From Deltaproteobacteria bacterium (GTDB lineage Bacteria > Desulfobacterota > Binatia > UBA9968), in the NCBI GenBank assembly GCA_009692615.1, contig SHYW01000022.1, positions 1 to 54,139 on the forward strand: a stretch of 54,139 nt of DNA. The letters run 5' to 3'. Within the stretch, counting starts at the first letter, position 1, and the number at the start of each line of letters is the position of its first letter. Under the pieces are notes generated by a model that was given only the letters and a program-made list of their open reading frames with translations, made no database searches and had not been told where the DNA came from. Shown piece by piece: positions 8,842-17,044 of the stretch. The position numbers and the translations under genes are program-made.

Positions 8842-9390
8842 ATGGCACGTATCGCAACGATTACAAAAAAAGAGCAACTCGACGAGGCTGGGCAGAAAGT
8901 TTATGACGCCATCGCGCAAAGCCGCGGCGTGGTCGGCGGGCCGTGGCTGGCGCTGCTGCATAGTCCGGAGATGGCGCAGCGGACCATGCATCTTGGCGCC
9001 TATGTGCGCTTCGAGTCGACTCTGGATCACAAGGTTCTTGAGTTCACGGCGTTGGTCGCGGCGCGGGAGCTTGATTGCAAACATGAATGGGCGGCGCATA
9101 TTAATCACGGCACCAAGGCGGGCATTGCCATGGAAACCATCCGCTTGGTCCATGCCAAGAAAGGCGCGGAGAGTTTTTTCTCCGAAGACGCCCAGATCGT
9201 CAGCTTCGTGCGCGAGATGATTCATAACCATCGAGTCAGCGAGCCGACCTTTCAGGCAATCTATAATCGCTTCGGCGAGAAAAGCATGGTCGAGTTGACC
9301 GCCACCGTCGGCTACTACGCGATGCTCGCCTGCACGCTCAATACTTTCGACGTTTACACGGCTACGCCACCCGATGATCTCAAGATTTAA
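8842..9390 (+). CDS. Carboxymuconolactone decarboxylase / AhpD-fold protein
   Basis: An all-helical protein of 182 residues in the CMD/AhpD family. The core helix LVAARELDCKHEWAAHINHG (residues 71-90) contains Glu76, Cys79 and His86. This matches the ExxCxxH-like arrangement of the family but lacks the second cysteine of the peroxidase-active CxxC form, so a peroxiredoxin-type cycle is unlikely. Family members act as lactone decarboxylases, peroxidases or unknown enzymes, often in aromatic degradation. GTGAGG 5 bp before the ATG is a good ribosome site. It follows the broken hydrolase by 54 bp of A/T-rich repeat and probably belongs to the same catabolic unit. Confidence 0.85.
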   Translation: MARIATITKKEQLDEAGQKVYDAIAQSRGVVGGPWLALLHSPEMAQRTMHLGAYVRFESTLDHKVLEFTALVAARELDCKHEWAAHINHGTKAGIAMETIRLVHAKKGAESFFSEDAQIVSFVREMIHNHRVSEPTFQAIYNRFGEKSMVELTATVGYYAMLACTLNTFDVYTATPPDDLKI

Positions 9391-9534
9391 GCTGGAGAAT
9401 TTCCGTGCGTGTTGTCGGTCTTGAAGATTGTAGTCAGACAAATTAATTACCTGACTCAATCGAAGAGTCGTCTCAAAAATCGACCAGGGACAATGCACCG
9501 AGCGGTAGAACCAGCGTCAGGCGACGCATCTGGT

Positions 9535-10248
9535 CTAGGCACCAATGTCCGCACTAGACAGGTGTTGAACTTTTCGCATTGAGCCAAGCGAGTTCCAAAA
9601 CGCCTCGTCAACGACCACCGCCATCTTCTTACCCCAACGGCGGAGGGTTGGAACTTTGATTTGAAGCTGTGGCATCAAGCGTTTTGGACCAGACGAGCGG
9701 AAATCGGGTCGCCTGTGAACGGCAGGGAAAGGCAAGCCAGGTCCGCTCCAGTTACGCATTATGCGAAAATCGTTCTCCATACTCTTGCCGGAGAAATACA
9801 CCGCTTGCATCTCCAAGGCACACCACTCAAGGCGCTGACTCGCTGTGTTAACGAGCACACTATCAATACGCCCCACTTCATTTTCCGTCGAGCTTTCTTT
9901 GCTACCCGAATCGGCCATCAGGAAAGACACTTCGTTGACCACTACGGGCGATTTGGTTCCAATTAAAGTTTCACCAACCCAGCTATGGACTATTCCCGCC
10001 TCATAGAAGCGGGTGGGGCACGTGGTTACCGGCTTCGCCGAAATATTCACAGCACCACCTACTTCTCTTTCGAACTCTACCAGCGAGCAAACTCCCCATT
10101 TTTTGTGGCATGAAGTTCCCTTGCTTTTGTAAGGACAACCGATGGTTTTGTGGTCTGCGCTCGCCGCCTGACGCAAAGCTGAAGTCGTCATTTGCTGAAT
10201 CGCGCGTCCAAAAATCTCGGCGGCGCCGTATCGCATCGTTGCTGGCAT
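9535..10248 (-). pseudogene. NotI-family type II restriction endonuclease, C-terminally truncated
   Basis: A minus-strand 237-codon frame matching the NotI restriction-endonuclease family. The N-terminal YGAAEIFGRAI motif is present. A Cys4 iron-site pattern follows: C38 (GCPY), C47 (TSC), C54 (GVCS), C77 (TTCP). The nuclease core has E106, the GRID motif with D129, and the E-x-Q pair E146/Q148 (LEMQAVYFSGK). The strongly conserved block RRPDFRSSGPKRLMPQLQ then KVPTLRRWGKKMAVVVD is intact. The frame stops right after HLSSADI, where family members continue for several dozen residues (ADIAWF-like), so the C-terminus is missing, probably by a frameshift near 9540-9550. All visible catalytic residues remain. 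NotI cuts GCGGCCGC; specificity here is unknown. No cognate methyltransferase is seen in the window. Confidence 0.8.
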
Positions 10249-10384
10249 TGCGGCAATCTAGCCGAAAATCATTCACGAGGAAAGGCAGACTACAGATTCG
10301 AGATTGGCTCATGGCCGTTGACAGGGCGTGCGCGGGACGGATAGTCTCGGGCACAAATTGATTCGGCAGGAAGGGATTCGGACA

Positions 10385-11155
10385 ATGAAACTTAAAGATC
10401 AAGTGGCGCTGATCACCGGCGCGGGCAGAAACATCGGCAAGGCGATGGCAAAGCTTTTCGCTTCGGAAGGGGCGAAGATCGTCGTCGCCGAGATGCATGA
10501 AGGGCGCGGCCAAGCGGTGGTCGATGAGATCAACAAATCCGCCGGCCAAGCGGCGCTGGTGCTGGGCGATGTTTCCAAGTCGGCTGACGTGCAGCGCTTG
10601 GTGAAAGAAGCGGCGAGCAAGTTCGGCGGCATCGATATCCTGGTCAATAACGCGGCGCTCACCGATCACGCCAATATTTTCGATAGCACCGAAGAAGAGT
10701 TCGACAAGATTATCGCCGTGAGTTTGAAGGGACCCTATCTGGTAACCAAATACGTCGCGGTGCAGATGAGGGACCAGGGACGTGGCGGCAAGGTTTTGAA
10801 CTTCGGTTCAACCTCGGGCTTAGTCGGCCGCTTCGACGGTATCGCTTACGCGGCAGCCAAAGCCGGCGTCATCAACATGACCCGCGCCATGGCGGTGCAG
10901 CTGGCGGAGTACAACATTCGGGTCAATTGCATCGTTCCCAACCGTTCCGGTTCGCCGGTGGGTTATGACGACGACGTGGCCGGCAGCCGGACCTTTCAAA
11001 ACCTCGCCGGACGGCTCGGCACCGCCGACGATCAAGCCAAGGCGGCATTATTTCTAGTTAGCGACGATTCCAGTTTCATCATCGGTCATCCGCTGATCGT
11101 CGACGGCGGCGTGATGGCGACGGCTAATTTCCCGCGCGAACAGTTTCAGAAGTAA
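10385..11155 (+). CDS. Short-chain dehydrogenase/reductase (SDR)
   Basis: Classical SDR of 257 residues. The cofactor motif is TGAGRNIG (residues 11-18), followed by NNAAL (88-92) and the catalytic set Ser142, Tyr155 and Lys159 (YAAAK). An acidic or charged residue after beta-2 (VVAEMHE) suggests NAD rather than NADP preference. The C-terminus IVDGGVMATA is typical. The ATG at 10385 is preferred to an upstream in-frame start because the TGAGR motif is then at the usual distance and AGGGA sits about 10 bp upstream. The substrate is unknown; neighbours suggest a xenobiotic or aromatic pathway. The PG motif after the active site is replaced by NRSGSPVGYDD, a small deviation. Confidence 0.9.
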   Translation: MKLKDQVALITGAGRNIGKAMAKLFASEGAKIVVAEMHEGRGQAVVDEINKSAGQAALVLGDVSKSADVQRLVKEAASKFGGIDILVNNAALTDHANIFDSTEEEFDKIIAVSLKGPYLVTKYVAVQMRDQGRGGKVLNFGSTSGLVGRFDGIAYAAAKAGVINMTRAMAVQLAEYNIRVNCIVPNRSGSPVGYDDDVAGSRTFQNLAGRLGTADDQAKAALFLVSDDSSFIIGHPLIVDGGVMATANFPREQFQK

Positions 11156-11212
11156 ATCTGAATTCGTTCGAACCGTTCCAATCGTTCAAAACGATTGAGT
11201 AGGATGCCGACT

Positions 11213-12229
11213 ATGCGCAAGCTTGTTTCAGCCTGGTTGACGATCATTCTCGCGTTGGCGATTAGCTCCGATTCCCATTCGGCAACCCCGCCGCGCAGAG
11301 CGGTTATCGGCCACGCGGCGCTCAATGCCCGCTTGGCGCCGCTGTGGGTGGCGGAGGATTTCGGTTTTTTCGTTAAGTATGGCGTCAACGCCAACGCGAT
11401 CTTCATCCGCCAAGCGCCGGTGTTAGTCGCGGCGCTCACCGCCGGCGATGTCCACGCCGCCTACACCGGCGGGACTACCGTGCTAACCGCGGTGACCGGC
11501 GGCGCCGATCTGAAAACCGTCGCGACGCTGACCAATAAAATTGGCTACGACGTGGTGGCGGCGCCGAGCATCAAGACGGCGAAAGATTTGCGCGGCAAAA
11601 AAGTCGGTGTGCAGACCCTGGCCGGTACCGTCTGGATGGGCGCGATGCTCGGGTTGGAATACTTGGGGTTAGATCCCGAGCGCGACAAAATAACTTTTCT
11701 CGTCATCGGCGATCAGACCGTGGCGACCCAGGCTCTCGAAGCGGGGCAGATCGACATGACCGTGCTCGACGGCGTGTTCAGCCGGCGGCTCAAGCAAAAA
11801 GGATTTAATATTCTCGCCGAGCTCGGCAAGGCGAACATTCCATTTTCCTCCCAAGGTTTGGTGGCGCGCGGCGCGACCTTGCGCGATCAGCGCGATTTGA
11901 TCGAAAGCCTCCTCAAGGGACTGCTCGAAGGCATGGTTTTTTGTTTGTCGCCGCGAAACAAGCCAGCGGTGGTGGCGACGATCATGAAGCGGTTGAAGCT
12001 CAACGACACCGCCTCCGCTGAAGAAGGTTATCTCGACGTGATCAACGGCGTCGAGCGCAAACCGTTTCCGACGCTAGATGGCCTGCGCAACATTCAGCGC
12101 TTGATGAAGCTGCGCAATCCAGCCATCGAGAAATTCAAAGTCGAAGAGATGATCGACGATCGGATATTGCGCCAGTTGGACGCCAGCGGGTTCATCGACG
12201 GTTTGACGAAAATTTACCCAGCAAAATAG
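11213..12229 (+). CDS. NMT1/THI5-type ABC substrate-binding protein (second copy)
   Basis: A secreted binding protein of 338 residues. The ATG at 11213 has AGGA about 9 bp upstream and gives a compact signal peptide cleaved near SHSA; ATG 11204 and TTG 11195 are in-frame alternatives. The lobe I motif is LNARLAPLWVAEDFGFF, the hinge motif is KTAKDLRGKKVGVQTLAG, and the C-terminus ends in EEMIDDRILRQLDASGF, a tail shared with the paralogue at 32170-33174 (EEIVDASWLRKLESEGF). No permease or ATPase of the TauBC type is adjacent. A palindromic repeat follows its stop and may end transcription. Confidence 0.85.
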   Translation: MRKLVSAWLTIILALAISSDSHSATPPRRAVIGHAALNARLAPLWVAEDFGFFVKYGVNANAIFIRQAPVLVAALTAGDVHAAYTGGTTVLTAVTGGADLKTVATLTNKIGYDVVAAPSIKTAKDLRGKKVGVQTLAGTVWMGAMLGLEYLGLDPERDKITFLVIGDQTVATQALEAGQIDMTVLDGVFSRRLKQKGFNILAELGKANIPFSSQGLVARGATLRDQRDLIESLLKGLLEGMVFCLSPRNKPAVVATIMKRLKLNDTASAEEGYLDVINGVERKPFPTLDGLRNIQRLMKLRNPAIEKFKVEEMIDDRILRQLDASGFIDGLTKIYPAK

Positions 12230-12251
12230 TTTTTAAGGAATCTGTTTCCCC

Positions 12252-12371
12252 TGCCGTCATACCGGCGCAGGCCGGTATCTATCCTCAACCGCCCAACCTG
12301 GATACCGTTCTCCAACGGTATGACGGATTCTGTCCGTCACCTGGATGCCGGCCTGCGCCGGCATGACGGCA
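12252..12371. repeat. Dispersed palindromic intergenic repeat (GTCATACCGGCGCAGG type)
   Basis: About 120 bp built from outward-facing copies of one motif. The left arm is TGCCGTCATACCGGCGCAGG. The right arm, ATGCCGGCCTGCGCCGGCAT followed by GACGGCA, is its near-exact complement. A central smaller palindrome lies at 12300-12325 (GGATACCG ... CGGTATGACGG). The whole can fold into a long hairpin or two stacked ones. The motif is of a type widely scattered in unrelated bacterial genomes (established knowledge, no specific name given). It sits between convergent genes, and a T-run follows the right arm, so it could also act as a terminator. Confidence 0.8.
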
Positions 12372-12430
12372 TTTTTTATTGTGACGCATAACCAGGTACC
12401 GTCGCTTTTCTATCGAGAGATCAAGCGTCG

Positions 12431-13675
12431 CTAGCGAAACAGCGGTAAGGCGGCGATGCGTCGGTCGATGTCGGCCATGATCTTTTTGTATTCCTTGCTC
12501 TCCACGCTGTCGAAGCGGCGCTTGAAGTCTTCCGCCGACAGGAACGGCGGCAGGTCGGCGGTGGCGGGCAGGATATCTTGTTCGCGTAATCCATTGCCGA
12601 GCTTTTCTTGCAATTTTTTCGCGCTGGCGCCGTAGGCGCCAAATCTTTTGCCGGCGCGATCGGCGGCAAAATTTTTGATCGCGATGCCGTTCTCGGCGCG
12701 GGCGTCTTCGATTTCTTTGTACACGCCGACCGCTTGCGCGAAAGCGCCGCCGGCGTTGGCGGCCAAGGATGCGGCGGTGATGAAGTGGCGGGGGAATTCT
12801 TCCGGGGTGTCGAGCACGACGCGATGTTTGGCCGGTGCCGGCCAACTTTTCGCGTCGGGGAGGATAGCGTCCAACGGTTTGGCGGTGACGTAGTGCATGA
12901 GAATAAATAATGCGGCGCGATTTTCCACTGCCGCGTCGCCGCTCGCCGAACGCTCAGCGGCGAGTTTTAACATCGCCACGAGCAAATCGGTCAACGGCAA
13001 ATCAGCTTTTTTCGCTGATTGGACAACCTCCGCCAAGCGTTCTTGATAGGCGCGCAGCTGCTCTTGATTCTTGCGCGGGATGAGCACGGCGCGCAGTTGA
13101 TCGCCTAGATTAGCTTGCCACTGATAGGTCACCGCCATCCGGGCTTCGTTAATACTGACTTTTTTCACCGCGTCGATGAACGCCTGGTAATCAAGATCCG
13201 GTTGAAACCACGACAAGATTCGCGGCGCGACCCAGCGCGCCAGCCACGCCGGCACCGTCAGCTGGCCGATGCGCAGAGACTCCAAGTCGGCGCTGGGATC
13301 GTTTTCCGCCAGCGCCGCGTCGACATTCACAAATAGTGGAATCGGGATCAGCGGCAGGCGCAGACTCGCGCCGGCGTTAAAGTTGGCGCGGCGCAATTCG
13401 ACGCGCGCGCTGCCATGGGCAAACTGCTGCGCCAAGTAGTTGGCGGCGAGGTCGAGGTCGGCGGCGCTGGTGGCTACAGTTCTCGTCTCACCGGACTTGA
13501 GTTTGCGCGGATCGTTGTTATCGAGAATGCGCTTGGCGCGCTCGACGCTCGCCGGCGTGACCGACGCCGCGCGCTCGATGGTCGGATGACCGTCGACGGC
13601 GAGATAGAGCGCGAAGGCGAGGGCCACCGGGGTTAGAAAAATCAGCAGGAAGATCAGCTTGAAGAAAAATCGCAT
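12431..13675 (-). CDS. Conserved hypothetical, N-terminally anchored periplasmic protein
   Basis: A 414-residue protein starting at ATG 13675-13673 with GAGG 7 bp upstream; an in-frame extension to 13762 lacks such a site. The N-terminus is one membrane helix (FFFKLIFLLIFLTPVALAFA). The rest is soluble and probably periplasmic. It contains the segment RAKRILDNNDPRKLKSGE, a beta-rich part (about residues 75-160), and a helical C-terminal half with FILMHYV and FPRHFITAASLAANAG. The latter segment with its conserved histidine resembles uncharacterised gammaproteobacterial proteins I cannot name. No catalytic motif is evident. It is transcribed convergently to the preceding binding-protein gene and stands alone. 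Confidence 0.6.
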   Translation of the reverse strand: MRFFFKLIFLLIFLTPVALAFALYLAVDGHPTIERAASVTPASVERAKRILDNNDPRKLKSGETRTVATSAADLDLAANYLAQQFAHGSARVELRRANFNAGASLRLPLIPIPLFVNVDAALAENDPSADLESLRIGQLTVPAWLARWVAPRILSWFQPDLDYQAFIDAVKKVSINEARMAVTYQWQANLGDQLRAVLIPRKNQEQLRAYQERLAEVVQSAKKADLPLTDLLVAMLKLAAERSASGDAAVENRAALFILMHYVTAKPLDAILPDAKSWPAPAKHRVVLDTPEEFPRHFITAASLAANAGGAFAQAVGVYKEIEDARAENGIAIKNFAADRAGKRFGAYGASAKKLQEKLGNGLREQDILPATADLPPFLSAEDFKRRFDSVESKEYKKIMADIDRRIAALPLFR

Positions 13676-13781
13676 CTTGTTGCCTCGGCTGAAATTAGGC
13701 GATCTGAAGAAAATTTGCCAGAAAAAAACTGGCTCAGTGGATTGCTTGAGTCCGTTCTTCAACCAATGGCTATCCTGCCGG

Positions 13782-14108
13782 TTATGATCTAATCAGACGG
13801 CGCGCAAGGAGAGACGGAAAATCTCGACGGCCATCGGCGATTAGATAGATGTAGACTTGTTTCTCGATAACTCGGTAGATGATTCGATAGGGTTTGAAGA
13901 ATAATTACCGATATTCCCGTATCCCGAGCGCGGAAAGCTCCTTTGGGTAAGAGCCTCGGTCCAGGCGGTTATTCAGGCTCTCGATAACATCGGCGATGCG
14001 GTTAAGTAGGTTTTCGGCTCTGCCTGGAATGTCGTGTTCGACTACGTACCTGTAGATTTCTTCGAGATCGACATTTGCATCGTCGGTGAGCAGCACTTCG
14101 AAGCTCAT
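13782..14108 (-). pseudogene. parE: ParE/RelE-family toxin with in-frame nonsense codon
   Basis: The toxin frame opens at ATG 14108-14106 and overlaps the antitoxin stop. It reads 67 residues (MSFEVLLTDDANVDLEEI ... LSALGIREYR) and stops at TAA 13907-13905. Reading on in the same frame gives LFFKPYRIIYRVIEKQVYIY, then LIADGRRDFPSLLARRLIRS and a stop at 13784-13782. That is the expected C-terminal half of a ParE toxin (family: REYRxLFFKPYRIIY). One CAA-to-TAA change (Gln to stop) therefore explains the lesion. The missing half carries the conserved arginine-rich strand region, so the toxin should be inactive unless the stop is read through. Confidence 0.85.
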
Positions 14109-14383
14109 CAGTCACGCGCCTTCAGTGTCCTCAGCCGCTTGATCGCGGCCTGCGCTGATATCACCTTGCCGTCCTCGATCTGCCGGTTTCCCAGGGCGAG
14201 AATTTTCAGCAGCGCCATGGTGTCTTGGGTTTGTTCGTAGGACGCAACGTCCTGGATGACCGCCGTGGCGACGCCGTTCTGAGTGATCACCAGCGGCTCG
14301 CGCCGTTCGGTCATCTGGCGAATCACTGCCGCGGTATTGGCTTTCAAATAACTGATGGGTTTAATTTGATCGGACAATTTCAT
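14108..14383 (-). CDS. Phd/YefM-family antitoxin
   Basis: A 91-residue antitoxin. The start MKLSDQIKPISYLKAN is typical of the Phd/YefM DNA-binding fold, followed by REPLVITQNGVATAVIQD, the family core. The C-terminal helix region (QAAIKRLRTLKARD) should wrap around the toxin. The in-frame upstream ATG at 14410 would add nine residues and is less like the family. The stop overlaps the toxin start (TGATG), giving translational coupling. Such antitoxins repress their own promoter; the likely operator is the A/T-rich region around 14390-14440. Because the partner toxin carries a nonsense codon, this may be an orphaned antitoxin. Confidence 0.9.
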   Translation of the reverse strand: MKLSDQIKPISYLKANTAAVIRQMTERREPLVITQNGVATAVIQDVASYEQTQDTMALLKILALGNRQIEDGKVISAQAAIKRLRTLKARD

Positions 14384-14450
14384 CGAAAGTACCTCATTGC
14401 GATAAACCAAATATAGACTGAATTCAGTCTGATCTCAATCTTTCTTCCGC

Positions 14451-15657
14451 TCAAGCCAGCTCAGACTTCAACCAATTGACGATGGTCGGAAAGGTCTGCG
14501 GCGTTTGGCCCATGTGGCCGCCGGGGAAGACCCGCGCTGATTTTGGTGTGCCGTATTCCAACAAAATGTAGAGATCGGCGATCGGCGTTTGCAGGTCGTC
14601 TTTGCCGTTGACGATGAGCATGGGGCAGGACGGTTTGTCGAGCCAGCCTTGATCTTTCAATCTAATATTCTCCGCTGCTTGCGGCGGGCACAACTAAATG
14701 GGGTTTCCAAAGGGGGCGAGCATCCCCTTTGGTCGCGAGCGGGGTTCATACCCCGATCGCGAAATGCCGAGTTGATAACTCGGACCAGGGTTTGAACAGG
14801 TCGGTGAATTTTTCCACGCCGAACAGGCGGCAGCGGGCGATGTCGTGGTCCATCAAATAACTTTCCGCGTTGGTCGATTCGCGCAGCCATTCTTCTTGGA
14901 AAAAATAATGCACGCCGCCGCCCCAGACGATCGCCGCGCGCAACCGTTTGGCTTCGACGTGGGCCATCTTGGCCGACCAGTAGCCGCCGAAGCTGCGGCC
15001 CATGATGGCGATTCTTTTCGCATCGACATCAGGCCGCGTTTCCAAAAAATCGATCACGGCGCTGAAGATCGACTCGGCGGTGGGCGAGGCTTTGATCGGA
15101 CACTCGCCGACACCGGGCATGTCGACGGCGCAACTCGCTATTCCCGTCTGCTGCAAGCCTTCGTCGTATTCGTAGCTTTCCGCTTTGAACGAATCGATGC
15201 CGCCGAAGTTGATCACGATCGCATGTTGCTTGCCGTCTTTCGGCACGCGCACGTAGATGGGAATCTTGCCGACCTTCGAGTCGATTTCGATTCTTTCCAA
15301 CACCGGCTCGAAATATTTGCCGGCCTTTTCATAAACTTCTAAACTTTTGCGGAAGCACTCCATTTTTCCCGGCGTGTGCGGCGTCGGGTAGCGGCCGGTG
15401 GCGTAGTAAGCGTAAGCTTGTACATAGGCTTCGCGGGCTTCTTTGAACCTGCCTTCCTTCTCGAACTGAATGCCCTGTGCTTCGTAGGGCCGAGCGACGC
15501 GCGACCACTCCTTGGCCCAGAGTTCGGGATCTTTGCTGGTGAGATTGGCGAGCACCGATTCGACGTCGGCGCCTTTGGCGTGACGAAAAGTGTTGCGCTT
15601 GCCGGTGCGCGAGCGGATCATCGCTTTGATTTCGTCGAGATTTTTGCCCCGGCCCAT
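14451..15657 (-). pseudogene. Alpha/beta hydrolase interrupted by a palindromic insert (copy 2)
   Basis: A paralogue of the hydrolase at 7661-8787. The N-terminal part (15657 to about 14780) has the same helical cap (LDEIKAMIRSRTGKRNTF) and the nucleophile elbow MGRSFGGYW. It ends prematurely after KPWSELSTRHFAIGV. The C-terminal part resumes at about 14680 (DQGWLDKPSCPMLIVNGKDD ... FPGGHMGQ ... NWLKSELA) and stops at 14453-14451. It carries the acid and the catalytic histidine. About 80-110 bp of palindrome-rich DNA separates the two parts and has no counterpart in copy 1. The gene is thus split by an insert, not by a simple point change. The enzyme should be non-functional as encoded. Confidence 0.85.
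14700..14783. repeat. Cluster of three palindromes, small mobile-element-like insert
   Basis: Three adjacent perfect or near-perfect palindromes interrupt the hydrolase: CCAAAGGGG/CCCCTTTGG (arms 14707-14715 and 14724-14732); GGGG-TTCATA-CCCC (14741-14754), nested in flanking TCGCGA boxes (14733-14738 and 14757-14762); and CCGAGTT-GAT-AACTCGG (14767-14783). The layout resembles a REP/MITE-type non-coding element. Exact ends are uncertain because part of the outermost palindrome may be original coding sequence (SELST). No second copy is seen in this window. Confidence 0.65.
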
Positions 15658-15870
15658 GAATGCCTCCTTGGCGGTCGTTCAATAAACTAAGTCACTTCGC
15701 GGCCGGGGTATGGATCCTGGCCTTGATGTGTAATCTCCTTTGGATAGCCCATTTGATGATTCCACCCTGCTACCAGCGTAGTCGATAACAAAATGGTTCG
15801 AACCGTTCAAACTGTTTATGTTGGCAGTTTGACGATTTAATGCTATGGGAGATGCAATTCGTGAAATTTC

Positions 15871-15904
15871 GCCTCCACACAGGTTGAATCAAGTGTGCGG
15901 AGGC
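15871..15904. other. Imperfect hairpin upstream of peptide transporter ATPases
   Basis: GCCTCCACAC (15871-15880) pairs with GTGTGCGGAGGC (15893-15904), leaving a 2-base bulge. It lies 40 bp before the ATPase start at 15944. No T-run follows, so it is not a standard terminator. It could be an operator or an mRNA-stabilising stem, or chance. A short repeat-like segment GTTCGAACCGTTC lies further upstream near 15795, and a similar one occurs near 11166. Confidence 0.35.
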
Positions 15905-15943
15905 CGTAAAACGTGAAGAGCAAGCAGCGGCGACATTGCCACC

Positions 15944-16930
15944 ATGGCTGATCTAATCCAAGTCAAAAATCTCCAGACCTCTTTTTTCACCCCCGAGGGC
16001 GAAGTGCGCGCCATCGACGGGGTGAGCTTCGAGATCGCCGAAGGCAAGACCCTCGGTCTGGTCGGCGAGTCGGGCTGCGGCAAGAGCGTGACTTCGCTGT
16101 CGATTATGCGCTTGATTCAGTCGCCGCCGGGGAAAATCGTCGGCGGCGAGATTTTTTACCGCGGCAAGGATCTGCTTAAGCTCGGTAACGAGGAGATGCG
16201 CAAGATCCGCGGCAACGAGATCTCGATGATCTTCCAAGAGCCGATGACTTCGCTCAACCCGGTGTTTACCGTCGGCAATCAGATCGGCGAAGCGATCAAG
16301 CTCCATCAAGGTCTCAACAAGCGCGACACCCGGGCAAAAACCATCGAAATGCTGCGCTTGGTCAATATCGCCGACCCGGAGTCGCGCGTCGATTCCTATC
16401 CGCACCAATTAAGCGGCGGCATGCGCCAGCGGGTCATGATCGCCATGGCGTTATCGTGCAATCCGGCTCTGTTGATCGCCGACGAGCCGACCACGGCGCT
16501 CGACGTGACGATTCAAGCGCAGATTCTCGAATTGATGAAGGCGCTGCAGCAAAAGATCGGCATGGCGCTGCTCTTGATCACCCACGATCTCGGCGTGGTC
16601 GCCGAGCAGGCCGACGAAGTGGCGATCATGTACGCCGGCAAGATCGTCGAACGGGCGAACACCGCGGCGATCTTCAACCGGCCGTTTCATCCATACACCG
16701 TTGGCTTGTTGAACTCCTTGCCGAGCGTCGGCGGCGCCAAGAAAAAACGGCTCGACGCGATTCCCGGTGTGGTGCCCAATCCGCTCAAGTTGCCGAGCGG
16801 CTGCCGCTTCCGCGATCGCTGTCCGAAAGCGGCCGACGCCTGCGCCCAGAGCGAGCCGCAACTGGTGGAGAAAGAGCCGGGCCATTCGGTAGCGTGTCAT
16901 TTTCCGCACACGGAGCTGAGACAGAGTTAG
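15944..16930 (+). CDS. dppD: Peptide ABC transporter ATPase, DppD/OppD type
   Basis: A 328-residue ATP-binding subunit. Walker A is GESGCGKS at residues 41-48, the signature is LSGGMRQR starting at residue 156, Walker B is [12 protein letters not shown], and an H-loop ([10 protein letters not shown]) follows. The C-terminal oligopeptide-transporter extension with the cysteine cluster [14 protein letters not shown] is present and may hold an iron-sulfur or zinc site in this family. It powers uptake together with the neighbouring DppF and, by inference, the permeases at 4551-6616, about 9 kb away. The spacing to the next ATPase is 114 bp and contains a 15-bp perfect inverted repeat. Confidence 0.92.
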   Translation: MADLIQVKNLQTSFFTPEGEVRAIDGVSFEIAEGKTLGLVGESGCGKSVTSLSIMRLIQSPPGKIVGGEIFYRGKDLLKLGNEEMRKIRGNEISMIFQEPMTSLNPVFTVGNQIGEAIKLHQGLNKRDTRAKTIEMLRLVNIADPESRVDSYPHQLSGGMRQRVMIAMALSCNPALLIADEPTTALDVTIQAQILELMKALQQKIGMALLLITHDLGVVAEQADEVAIMYAGKIVERANTAAIFNRPFHPYTVGLLNSLPSVGGAKKKRLDAIPGVVPNPLKLPSGCRFRDRCPKAADACAQSEPQLVEKEPGHSVACHFPHTELRQS

Positions 16931-16950
16931 AAATGATAACAATGCATATT

Positions 16951-17024
16951 GCAGATTGCAGAATGGAGAATGCAAAATTGGGGAGCGGGGATTCGGATTT
17001 TGCCTTATGCATTCTGCAATCTGC
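16951..17024. repeat. Perfect 15-bp inverted repeat between the two ATPase genes
   Basis: GCAGATTGCAGAATG at 16951-16965 is exactly complementary to CATTCTGCAATCTGC at 17010-17024. The 44-bp loop contains a further A/T-rich copy of the theme (GAGAATGCAAAATTG). The style (short words such as ATTGCAGAATG repeated) recurs at other gene ends here (8790-8825, 18037-18055, 20747-20775, 25594-25680). It could attenuate or stabilise the downstream message. Confidence 0.7.
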
Positions 17025-17044
17025 ATTTTGAGTTGAGTTTATCG

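Noticed and set aside
7787-8857. 356-codon minus-strand open frame across the first hydrolase
   Set aside because: It mirrors the codon pattern of the plus-strand hydrolase, is very rich in Arg and Ala, and has no domain; typical antisense shadow of GC-rich genes.
10001-10669. Methyltransferase remnant upstream of the NotI-like gene
   Set aside because: All three minus-strand frames between 10250 and 10384 were read; none shows a methyltransferase motif such as PCQ or NPPY.
15660-15943. tRNA or riboswitch in the gap before dppD
   Set aside because: Only a bulged hairpin and short repeats are present; no cloverleaf, no T-loop consensus, no recognised aptamer core.
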